In this document: one piece after another, positions 44,736 through 52,258 of the stretch
How the letters are laid out: each line of letters opens with the position of its first letter
Position numbering within the stretch: position 1 is the first letter of the stretch
Origin: Paractinoplanes aksuensis
GTDB taxonomy: Bacteria > Actinomycetota > Actinomycetes > Mycobacteriales > Micromonosporaceae
Assembly (NCBI RefSeq): GCF_024137025.1
Contig: NZ_JAMYJR010000006.1
Span: forward strand, 1-64,000
DNA length: 64,000 bases
Direction: 5' to 3'
The notes under the pieces: model-generated
What the model was told of the DNA's origin: nothing
Seen by the model: only the letters and a program-made list of their open reading frames with translations
The model's database searches: none
Translations under genes and position numbers: made by a program

Positions 44736-44849
44736 GCTCGTCCCCACCTCACTGCCTCCGGGTGACATTGAAGCAGATCAATGTACGCCGGAGATCAGCC
44801 GGGTGCGCACGGCGGCGAGACGTGTCGGGGTCAGACCCGGGCCGTGAGG

Positions 44850-45671
44850 TTATCGCTGGGCGACGGCGGTTCCCAGTTCGGTCTCGACGCCGTCCGGCTG
44901 TTGCAGGCCGCGGTCGAAAAGCGACTTCACGAACGGGCGGTGCTGGGGGCGCCCGGCGGTGGAGAAGTAGGCCTTCAGGCCCGCGGCCAGTTCCGCGTCG
45001 GCGGGCAGGGTGGCCTGGTCGACCAGGGACTTGATGCCGGCCACGGCCACCCGGTCGAACGCGGCGATGCGCCGGGCGAACCTGTCGGTGAACGATGCGA
45101 GCTCGGCGTCGGGCACGACCCGGTTCACGTACCCGTAGTCGGCGGCCAGCGCCGCCACCAGGTCGTCGCCGCCGAGCAGGATCTCCAGGGCCCGGCCGCG
45201 ACCGACCAAGCGGCCGAGGCGGGCCATCGCCCCGCCGCCCGGCACCGCGCCCACGCCGACCTCGAACTGGCCCAGCACGGCCTGCTCGGACGCGAAGCGG
45301 ATGTCCATGGCCAGCGCGAACTCGCTACCCGCGCCGCGGGTGCGGCCGCGGATCTCGGCGATCGTGGCCACCGGCACCCGGCTCAGTCGGATGAAGTTGT
45401 CCACGTACGGATGCAGGCCGGTCGGACCGGGTGGCATCGCGGCGACCCGGGCGCCGTCGGCGAGAAAGTCCCAGTGGGCCATGAAGTAGCCCGGCGTCTC
45501 GCTGCGGAAGACGACGACCGTCAGGTCCGGGTCGGTCTCGATGTCACCGATCAGGGCGGCCAGCTGCTCGACCGTGTCCGGATCCATGAGGTTGACCGGG
45601 CCGTTGCCGAACGTGACGCGCCAGTAGGCGGGGCTGACCTTTGTCAGACGAAACTGTTGTGCGGCTGTCAT
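44850..45671 (-). CDS. Enoyl-CoA hydratase/isomerase family protein
   Basis: A 273-residue crotonase-fold protein. The CoA-binding loop region is FRSETPGYFMAHWDF, and the oxyanion-hole segment is IRGRTRGAGSEFALAMDIRFAS; the rest gives FEVGVGAVPGGGAMARL. One of the two usual catalytic acidic residues may be represented by the Glu in GAGSEFALAMD, but hydratase activity cannot be assured. The start ATG 45671 (MTAAQQFRLTKV) is chosen over a codon 15 residues upstream. It is divergent from the ABC transporter operon and has no fatty-acid gene beside it. Confidence 0.82.
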   Translation of the reverse strand: MTAAQQFRLTKVSPAYWRVTFGNGPVNLMDPDTVEQLAALIGDIETDPDLTVVVFRSETPGYFMAHWDFLADGARVAAMPPGPTGLHPYVDNFIRLSRVPVATIAEIRGRTRGAGSEFALAMDIRFASEQAVLGQFEVGVGAVPGGGAMARLGRLVGRGRALEILLGGDDLVAALAADYGYVNRVVPDAELASFTDRFARRIAAFDRVAVAGIKSLVDQATLPADAELAAGLKAYFSTAGRPQHRPFVKSLFDRGLQQPDGVETELGTAVAQR

Positions 45672-45766
45672 ACAAACCAGCGTCGCGGCCCGGTCGGCCC
45701 GACCGCGCCCGTACAAGTCACTGGTCAGCAGTTAAGGTCATCGACCGGGATGAACGGGGGCACGGG

Positions 45767-46510
45767 GTGGAAACAGCGGTCGAGATCCGCGGTCTGGTCA
45801 AGACATTCGGGCAATTCCGGGCGGTGGACGGGCTCGATCTGACGGTACGGACGGGCACCTGTCACGGGGTGGTCGGGCCGAACGGGGCCGGTAAGTCGAC
45901 AACGCTCGGTATGACAGTCGGACTGATCACCCCCGATGCCGGGACGATCCGGCTCCTCGGGCACGAGGTCCGGGCGGCCCGGGCCCTCCTGGGTGTGCTG
46001 CCCGAAGGACTCGATCTGCCCGAGCGGCTGACCGGCGCCGAACTGCTGCGCTACACGGCGGGTCTGCGCGGCCTCGACCCGGCCGTCGCGAAGAACCGAA
46101 GCGCCGAACTGATCGAGGTGCTGGGCCTGACCAAGGGGGCCGGCACCCCGCTGGCCGACTGCTCCACCGGCACCCGCAAGAAGATCGGCCTGGCCCAGGC
46201 GCTCGTGCACGCGCCGCGGCTGCTGGTGCTCGACGAGCCGTTCGAGGCGGTCGACCCGGTCTCGGCGCTGGCGATCCGCCGCGTGCTGCAGCGCTTCGTG
46301 GCCGGCGGCGGCACCACTGTGCTGTCGACGCACTCGATGCTGCTGGTCGAGCAAATGTGTGACGATGTGACAGTCGTACACCGGGGCAAGGTTGTCGCGG
46401 CCGGCCCGGTGTCCGGGGTAGCGGCGGGGGGCACCCTGGAGGACCGCTTCGTCGAACTGGTCGGCGCCGACGTCGTCGGTGCGGGCTCGCTCGACTGGCT
46501 GACCCAATGA
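45767..46510 (+). CDS. ABC transporter ATPase
   Basis: A 247-residue ATPase: Walker A GPNGAGKSTTLG, signature region STGTRKKIGLAQAL (a degenerate form of LSGGQ), Walker B LLVLDEPFEAVDPVS and the H-switch LSTHSMLLVEQ. It follows the pattern of ABC-2 exporters in which the ATPase gene overlaps a large permease gene. The start is GTG 45767 with GGGGG upstream; longer readings would run into the divergent promoter. The stop overlaps the permease start (ATGA). Confidence 0.87.
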   Translation: METAVEIRGLVKTFGQFRAVDGLDLTVRTGTCHGVVGPNGAGKSTTLGMTVGLITPDAGTIRLLGHEVRAARALLGVLPEGLDLPERLTGAELLRYTAGLRGLDPAVAKNRSAELIEVLGLTKGAGTPLADCSTGTRKKIGLAQALVHAPRLLVLDEPFEAVDPVSALAIRRVLQRFVAGGGTTVLSTHSMLLVEQMCDDVTVVHRGKVVAAGPVSGVAAGGTLEDRFVELVGADVVGAGSLDWLTQ

Positions 46511-48474
46511 CGCCCGCGGTTGCCGTGGTCACGCGGACGCGCTCCGTTTCTGTGGTCACGCAGATGCGCGCGACCATGTTCCGCCGCGCCCTGCGCGAAC
46601 CCGGCCCGATCGTGGCCGCGATGATCGGCCTGCTCGCGGCCGGATGGCTGATCGTGTACGCCGTACGACCGTCGGCCAGCACCGAGACGCTGTCCATCCT
46701 GACCGGCAGTTGGGTGCTCGGCTGGATCGTGCTGCCGCTCCTGCTGGGCGGGGTCCGCGGCCGGGTCCGCCCGGTGCACCTGCGCCTCGAGTCGATCCCA
46801 CCCGCGCCCGCCGCGTACGCCCTGCTGGTCGCGTCCGCGCTCGGCATCGGCCCGGCCGTCTCCCTGATCGCCCTGGCTGCGTTGCCGGCCCACGCCGCCC
46901 GCGACGGGTTCGGCCCCGCACTGATCGCCGCGGCCGGCGCGCTGCTGCTGTGGCTGCTCGGCCTGACCGGCTCAGCCATCGCCCTCGAGGCGGTCGGCAA
47001 CGCGGCCGGTCCGGTCGGCGCCGCGCTCACCGGCGTCCTCACCGGCACGGCCATGGGCGTACTGGGCTCGGTCTGGGCCGTAGCCCCCTGGGCCGGCCTC
47101 CTGTTGATAACCGGCCCACCCGCCTCGGTCACGGCGGTGCTGCGCTGGACCCCCGGCTTCTGGCCGCTCGACGCCACGGCGATCCTGCTGCTGCCGCTGG
47201 CGCTGCTCGTCGGCGCAGCCTTCCTGGCGTACGCCTCCTTGGTCCGCCGCGTCCTGACCGGCGCCGCCCGCCCACGCTCCCGCCGCCCAGCCCCCGCCTC
47301 ACCCGCCCACCCGGCGCCCGCCGCACCCGGCCGCGTGACCGGTTCGCCCGGCGCCGCGACCGGTTCGCCCGGCGGCGCGACCGGTTCGCCCGGCGGCGCG
47401 ACCGGCTTGCCCGGCGGCGCGACCGGTTCGCCCGGCGCCGTGACCGCCTCGCCCGCCCGCGCGGCGACCGCCTCAGCCGGAGATTTCGCCCGCGGCCCGA
47501 TCGCCGGCGTTCTGGGCCGCGAACGCCACACCTGGATACGCCATCCGCTTCGCTTGCAGTACCTGGCGTTCGCCCTCGTCTACGGCGTCCTGCTGGCCAC
47601 CTTGCCGATGCTGTCCGACGTGGATCTGCTGGCCCCCTGGGCCGGCGTGCTCGTCGCCCTTTGGGCCGCCACAATGGCCGCAAGCCTGGTCGCCCTCGAC
47701 GGCACCGCCCTGTGGCTACCCCTGACCGCCCCGCGCGGCGAACGCTCCGAGGTGCTGGGCCGAGCCTTCGCGTGGCTGCTCCTGGTCGCACCAGCCGGCA
47801 TCCTGCTGACCGTCCTCGGCATCCTCATCACCCCCGACGCGAACACCGCCGGCGTCTTCGCCGCCGTTGCCGTCCTCCCGGCCGTCCTCGGCGCCGGGTC
47901 CGCGGTTCCGGTGTGGATATCCGTTTCCCGCGTACGCCCGGTAACCGACCCCCGCCACCCCACAGCCGCCGACAACCCCACCGACATCGTGAGCGTGCTG
48001 CTCGTCCTGCTCGCGCTGGTCGTGACCTCGGCCCCTGCTTTCAGCCTGTCGGTGTGGGGTCCACCGTGGTCCCGCTGGCCCGCCGTTGCCGTAGGCCTGC
48101 TCTGCGGCTTCGCCGCTTGGCGCGCCGCAGCCTGGGCTGCCACCGAGCGCCTGACCCGCCGCGGCACCGAGGTCCTGGCCGCAGCAGCCCAGACCACCGC
48201 CCTCCCCACAGCCCAGATCCCCTTGACCTGGGACACCGAGTGGGCCCGTACGCACAAAATCACGCTCGGCGCTCTAGCCCTGCTGACCCTGGGCTGGATC
48301 CCGGTCGTCCCCCAAGGCCTGATGGTCCTGGTCTTCGACATCAAAGGCGCCTGGATCCTCGCCTCCCACCTGACCGGCACTGCCCAAACCGCCACCGCCC
48401 TGTCGATGCTCGCCCTGGGCGGCACCCTCCTCCTGACCGGCCTGCTCCTGTGGGACCGCCGCGAACCAGCCTGA
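46507..48474 (+). CDS. Large ABC transporter permease with 7-residue linker repeats
   Basis: A 655-residue permease with two blocks of membrane helices. The first (residues about 30-250) and second (about 340-650) are joined by a cytoplasmic linker of repeated TGSPGGA units (residues about 278-319) encoded by 21-bp DNA repeats. The arrangement looks like two fused half-permeases. The ATPase upstream overlaps by four bases. The substrate is unknown; no dedicated regulator is directly attached. Confidence 0.82.
   Translation: MTPAVAVVTRTRSVSVVTQMRATMFRRALREPGPIVAAMIGLLAAGWLIVYAVRPSASTETLSILTGSWVLGWIVLPLLLGGVRGRVRPVHLRLESIPPAPAAYALLVASALGIGPAVSLIALAALPAHAARDGFGPALIAAAGALLLWLLGLTGSAIALEAVGNAAGPVGAALTGVLTGTAMGVLGSVWAVAPWAGLLLITGPPASVTAVLRWTPGFWPLDATAILLLPLALLVGAAFLAYASLVRRVLTGAARPRSRRPAPASPAHPAPAAPGRVTGSPGAATGSPGGATGSPGGATGLPGGATGSPGAVTASPARAATASAGDFARGPIAGVLGRERHTWIRHPLRLQYLAFALVYGVLLATLPMLSDVDLLAPWAGVLVALWAATMAASLVALDGTALWLPLTAPRGERSEVLGRAFAWLLLVAPAGILLTVLGILITPDANTAGVFAAVAVLPAVLGAGSAVPVWISVSRVRPVTDPRHPTAADNPTDIVSVLLVLLALVVTSAPAFSLSVWGPPWSRWPAVAVGLLCGFAAWRAAAWAATERLTRRGTEVLAAAAQTTALPTAQIPLTWDTEWARTHKITLGALALLTLGWIPVVPQGLMVLVFDIKGAWILASHLTGTAQTATALSMLALGGTLLLTGLLLWDRREPA
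47338..47463 (+). repeat. 21-bp coding minisatellite in the permease linker
   Basis: Six units of 21 bp begin at 47338, based on ACCGGTTCGCCCGGCGGCG, encoding TGSPGAA, TGSPGGA, TGSPGGA, TGLPGGA, TGSPGAV and TASPARA. Copies 2 and 3 are identical. Confidence 0.9.
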
Positions 48475-48942
48475 CCCCAGCCCAACCGCGCCAGACTGTC
48501 AGACAGTCAGACAGTCATGCCCACATGAGCAGCCGGCACGGTGCGAACGCGCACCCACCACCAAGCCGGGCCTGCGTAAGAAGAGGTCCAAACTTCGTCC
48601 ACAGCGCGGCAGCCAGACCCCGAACCCGCACGGGTTCCCCCACCTCGACGAGGCACGGAGAGAAGCGCCGACCACAACGGAAGGGCGAGGTGAAACCCCG
48701 CAAGGGTGGGGCCGAGGGTGGCCATGCAGGGCGCAGCTGCTTTTCAGCCCAGCATGGCCACCCTCGGCCCCACCCGTCCCGGCGCAGGCGGAAGGCCGGC
48801 CCGCAGAGGAGCCGCCCGACTCGGGACGGCCACCGGTATGCCGGACGGATTGCCGCCACGGGGAAACACCGCGGTCGAACCGCGCGGGGTCAGGCATCCA
48901 GCACCCGGTAGCGGGCGGCCAGCAACGGCAGTACCGCCGCCC
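48475..48942. other. Noncoding interval between convergent genes
   Basis: About 470 bp without a supported gene. It begins with three direct CAGACAGT-like words (48495-48516) and contains the large hairpin at 48704-48775. It probably terminates transcription from both sides; several open frames here have no conserved features. Confidence 0.5.
48704..48775. repeat. 24-bp perfect inverted repeat with 24-base spacer
   Basis: The arms 48704-48727 and 48752-48775 are exact complements (GGGTGGGGCCGAGGGTGGCC... on the left). The structure can act as a bidirectional terminator between convergent genes or be a REP/MITE remnant. There are no target-site duplications that I can identify. Confidence 0.85.
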
Positions 48943-49824
48943 TCAAGGCGAAAGTCCATCAAGCAACCGCTGCAACCCGAACTCCAGCAGCAGATCAAGA
49001 GTCAGCTCGCGATCATCCGATGCCATGAACCGCGCCATCAGGGGCAGTTTGCCGCCGGCCAGCACCTCGGCGAAGCGTTCACCCTGCGCAGCCATCCACT
49101 CGGCGTCGGTCATGCCGGTCTCCTGGACCGCCTGTGCTTCCTCCTCGAGGTTGACCGCCGTGCCGCGTACGTAGTTGGCGATCGTCACCGCGGCCCGGAA
49201 CTGGGTGCTGATGTCGAGCCCGTGCCCCTCCAGCGCCCGCATGCACCACTCCGTGTGGGCCATAGCGTGAGGCGCCAACAACGGCCGGGTGAACGAAATG
49301 GCCTGTGCCAGCCAGGTGTGCCGCCGATACATCGACCACTGCAGCCGAGCCAGCGCCTCGACGCAGACCCGCCAATCGTCCCGTGACGGATCGAGCCGGG
49401 GCGGCGGCGGGTTGGCCGCCATGACCTTGTCCATCATGAGCAGCACGAGTTCTTCTTTGTCGGCCACATGCCGGTAGACCGACATCGTCGGGATGTCGAG
49501 CTCCCCGGCCAGTCGGCGCATCGAGAGCCCCGGCAACCCCTCCGCGTCGGCGATGGTGATGGCCGTCCGCACGACCAGGTCGCGATCCGGGGTGCCTCCC
49601 GGCGGTAGCGTCGCTCCAGCCACCACCGTTCCCACGCCCGGCTTTGCCCGCACCAATCCTTCCGTACGCAAATAGTTGATGACCTTGGTTGCCGTGGCCA
49701 TCGCCACCCCGTATTCCGCCATGATCTGACGGGTCGACATGATGCGCTGCCCCGGCGGCGGTTCGCCCGCGGCTATGCGTTCGGCGATCTCAGCCGCGAT
49801 CCGGCGGTAGACGGGAACCTGCAC
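48943..49824 (-). CDS. GntR-TetR fusion transcriptional regulator
   Basis: A 293-residue regulator with two DNA-binding domains. Residues 1-70 are a GntR winged helix (VPVYRRIAAEIAERIAAGEP, STRQIMAEYGVAMATATKVI, LRTEGLVRAKPGVGTVV). Residues about 80-135 form a TetR helix-turn-helix (AITIADAEGLPGLSMRRLAG, IPTMSVYRHVADKEEL). The rest is a TetR C-terminal ligand-binding domain. The start is probably GTG 49824, which itself lies inside an operator-like palindrome. It is divergent from an ABC exporter that it presumably represses, releasing on binding the exported compound (inference from layout). Confidence 0.85.
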   Translation of the reverse strand: MQVPVYRRIAAEIAERIAAGEPPPGQRIMSTRQIMAEYGVAMATATKVINYLRTEGLVRAKPGVGTVVAGATLPPGGTPDRDLVVRTAITIADAEGLPGLSMRRLAGELDIPTMSVYRHVADKEELVLLMMDKVMAANPPPPRLDPSRDDWRVCVEALARLQWSMYRRHTWLAQAISFTRPLLAPHAMAHTEWCMRALEGHGLDISTQFRAAVTIANYVRGTAVNLEEEAQAVQETGMTDAEWMAAQGERFAEVLAGGKLPLMARFMASDDRELTLDLLLEFGLQRLLDGLSP

Positions 49825-49891
49825 TAGTGCACCGTACCTCTCCGCACTACCCACAGTGGGGTGCTAGCACTACCGATTTCTAGGGTAGTGC
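49821..49891. promoter_or_regulatory. Operator array of GCACTA half-sites
   Basis: GCACTA occurs at 49821, 49844 and 49867, exactly 23 bp apart, and inverted as TAGTGC at 49825 and 49886. Two perfect dyads result: GCACTAGTGC (49821-49830) and GTGCTAGCAC (49861-49870). A wider one is GCACTACC (49867-49874) with GGTAGTGC (49884-49891). The array covers both divergent starts, so it should autoregulate the fusion regulator and repress the exporter. Confidence 0.7.
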
Positions 49892-49908
49892 GTTCGTACG
49901 GTGTATCC

Positions 49909-50643
49909 ATGACAGACATCGTGAGCCTCGAGTCCCTCTACAAGACGTACGACGGCGGGGTGACCGCCCTCGACGGTGTGACCGCCACTTTTCCGGCCGG
50001 CAGCTTCACCGCCGTGATGGGCCCCTCGGGTTCTGGCAAGAGCACGCTGTTGCAGTGCGCGGCCGGCCTCGACCGCCCCACCGGTGGCCGCGTGTTCATC
50101 GACGGCGCCGAGCTGACCGCCACCAGCGACACCGCGATGACGAAGTTCCGCCGGACCCGGGTCGGCTTCGTCTTCCAGGATTACAACCTGCTCCCTGCGC
50201 TCACTGTCGAGCAGAACGTCGTGCTTCCGTTGCGGCTCGCCGGGCGCCGGGCCGACCGCCTTCGCGTACGCGAAATTCTGGACCGCCTCGGCCTGGGTGA
50301 CCGCCTCGGCGAGTTGCCCGAGCGGCTGTCCGGCGGTCAGCGGCAGCGCGTCGCCATCGCCCGGGCGTTGGTGGCCGAGCCCGCCGTGATCTTCGCCGAT
50401 GAGCCGACCGGTGCGCTCGACCTGCGCAGCGCCCGCGAGGTACTTACCTTGCTGCGGTCGATAGTGCACGAGCACGGCCGTACGGTCGTCATGGTCACGC
50501 ACGACCCGGTCGCCGCCGCGTACGCGGATTCGGTGCTGTTCCTGGCCGACGGCCGGCTCGCCGGTTCGCTGCGCGCGCCCACCGCCGACGCCGTGGCCGA
50601 GCGCCTGGCCCACCTCGGCGACCGCGTGGGGGTGGCAGCATGA
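49909..50643 (+). CDS. MacB/LolD-type ABC transporter ATPase
   Basis: A 244-residue ATPase of the class that works with FtsX-like permeases. Walker A GPSGSGKSTLLQCAAG, Q-loop FVFQDYNLLPALT, signature LSGGQRQRVAIARALV, Walker B VIFADEPTGALD and H-loop VMVTHDPVAA are all intact. ATG 49909 has no Shine-Dalgarno sequence and lies 17 bases after the operator array, so leaderless translation is possible. The stop overlaps the permease start (ATGA). Confidence 0.93.
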   Translation: MTDIVSLESLYKTYDGGVTALDGVTATFPAGSFTAVMGPSGSGKSTLLQCAAGLDRPTGGRVFIDGAELTATSDTAMTKFRRTRVGFVFQDYNLLPALTVEQNVVLPLRLAGRRADRLRVREILDRLGLGDRLGELPERLSGGQRQRVAIARALVAEPAVIFADEPTGALDLRSAREVLTLLRSIVHEHGRTVVMVTHDPVAAAYADSVLFLADGRLAGSLRAPTADAVAERLAHLGDRVGVAA

Positions 50644-51938
50644 TCGCCGTCGCGCTGCGCAACCTGCGTCACCGTCCCGGCGGTTTCATCGCCACGTTCC
50701 TGTCCGCTTTTCTGGGCGCGGCGCTCATCATGGCGTTCGCTTCGCTGATCGATACCGCTACCGGAGTGGACGCCGCGAGCAACGAGTCGCTCGTGACCAC
50801 CGCCGGCGTCGGCGGCGGCTGGTGTCTCGTCATCGTCGCGTTCGCGGTGACGTCCACGCTCACGCTGGCCGTCCGGCAACGCGACCAGCAGATCGCCCTG
50901 CTGCGTTCGGTGGGTGCCACCGGCCCCCAGGTGCGCCGGATGATTGTGGGGGAGGCGCTCTTAGTAGCGCTTCTGGCCGCTGCCGTGGCTGTTCCCGTCG
51001 GGTGGTTGCTGGGCCGCGTGCTGGTCAAGCTGTTGCACAACACGGGTCAAGTCGCGTCCACAATCGACCCTGCGTTCGGAGTTACTGCCCTCAGCGCTGG
51101 TTTCGGAGTAACGCTACTTGGCTCACTGGCTGCGGCGTTCGCGACGGCCCGGCGTACGTCGGCTCACGGCCGCAAGAAGCAACGCCCCCTGCTGCGCCGG
51201 ATCGGCGCCGGGCTGTTCCTGTTGATCGGCACGAACTGCGCGATCCTGACCGCCACGCTCATGGACGGCAAGGGCATCGACGCGATGCAGACCGCCGGTC
51301 AGGCCGGCATCTGGGCGTCGATCGGCCTGGCCCTGCTCGCACCCGAGCTGCTGCGCCTGGTCACGGCTGCTCTGGGTCCGGTCGTACGCCTTTTCGGTGC
51401 TCCCGGCGAACTCGCGCTCCGGGGCCCGCGACTCTCGGCGGCCGTGATGCCCGTGCTGCTGTTCACCGGCATCGCCACCGGAACGGTCTACATGCAGGGC
51501 ATCGAGGACCGAGCCGCGGTCGGCCAGATCGAACCCGACTACGCCCAGGACATCCAGACGCTCAACTACGTGGTCGTCGGCATGATCACGCTCTTCGTGG
51601 CCATCATGCTGGTGAACACGCTGATCGCCGCGACCACCCACCGCCGCCGCGAGTTCGCCCAGCAGCGCCTGGCCGGCGCCACCCGGGGCCAGGTGACGGC
51701 CATGGTCGCCCTGGAAGGCGTCCTGATCACGGCCACCGGCGTACTCGGCGGCCTGCTCGCCTCCCTGTTCACCATCCTGCCGTTCGGCTCGGCCCGCGCC
51801 GACCGCATCTGGCCCGACGCCTCACCAGCCGCTTTCGGCATCGTCGCCGCGATCGCAGTGGTGCTCACGGCGTCCGCCGTGGTGCAGACCACCCGCCGTA
51901 CGCTCCACGGCCCCGCCACCACCGCCGTCCGCGCCTGA
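50640..51938 (+). CDS. FtsX-like ABC permease with a TTA codon
   Basis: A 432-residue compact permease with two FtsX-type regions, TLAVRQRDQQIALLRSVGAT and THRRREFAQQRLAGATRGQV, each followed by membrane helices. It lacks the big extracellular domain of MacB. It pairs with the ATPase before it. Codon 108 is TTA (50961-50963) within LLVALLAA, which would place its translation under a bldA-type tRNA where that system exists. A drug or peptide exporter role is likely from layout. Confidence 0.88.
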   Translation: MIAVALRNLRHRPGGFIATFLSAFLGAALIMAFASLIDTATGVDAASNESLVTTAGVGGGWCLVIVAFAVTSTLTLAVRQRDQQIALLRSVGATGPQVRRMIVGEALLVALLAAAVAVPVGWLLGRVLVKLLHNTGQVASTIDPAFGVTALSAGFGVTLLGSLAAAFATARRTSAHGRKKQRPLLRRIGAGLFLLIGTNCAILTATLMDGKGIDAMQTAGQAGIWASIGLALLAPELLRLVTAALGPVVRLFGAPGELALRGPRLSAAVMPVLLFTGIATGTVYMQGIEDRAAVGQIEPDYAQDIQTLNYVVVGMITLFVAIMLVNTLIAATTHRRREFAQQRLAGATRGQVTAMVALEGVLITATGVLGGLLASLFTILPFGSARADRIWPDASPAAFGIVAAIAVVLTASAVVQTTRRTLHGPATTAVRA

Positions 51939-52113
51939 CTCCGACTGTCCACGAGTCAGCACCGGGTCGACCCGTCACCCACGGGCCGACCCGCTGCTGC
52001 GCCACCCCGCGTCTGCCCGGTGGGGGTCGCAGCGGGCGGAAAAGCGTTCGACAGCGGTGCAACCGGATCCGTACGGTTCTTCGCAGTTGATCGATAGTCG
52101 AGGGGAGGACGCC

Positions 52114-52203
52114 GTGCAGTTCCGCACCGCTCCTCTTCTCGTGTCTGGTGCGCCCAGCCTCGGCTGCGCCACCGAGGCTGGTCGTTCCTGCCCGCGTTCC
52201 TGA
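52114..52203 (+). CDS. Candidate 29-codon leader peptide upstream of the EF-G paralogue
   Basis: GTG 52114 is preceded by GAGGGGAGGACGCC, a near-perfect ribosome-binding site. The frame VQFRTAPLLVSGAPSLGCAT continues to TGA at 52201-52203, 55 bases before the EF-G-like start. A hairpin at 52154-52181 lies inside its second half. This layout resembles leader-peptide attenuation of ribosome-protection genes. No conservation evidence is available, so it is a hypothesis. Confidence 0.4.
   Translation: MQFRTAPLLVSGAPSLGCATEAGRSCPRS
52154..52181 (+). promoter_or_regulatory. Leader hairpin before the EF-G paralogue
   Basis: CCAGCCTCGG (52154-52163) and its exact complement (52172-52181) enclose an eight-base loop within the candidate leader peptide. 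A translating or stalled ribosome would change its folding. Confidence 0.5.
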
Positions 52204-52258
52204 CGACGCGGACGGGTGGGCGCTGTCCACCGCTGGAACTCCCGGAAGCCCGACTCTC

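Noticed and set aside
52148..52258. N-terminal extension of the EF-G paralogue
   Set aside because: The frame is open, but conserved EF-G sequence starts at the ATG at 52259 and the upstream part overlaps the better-supported leader frame.
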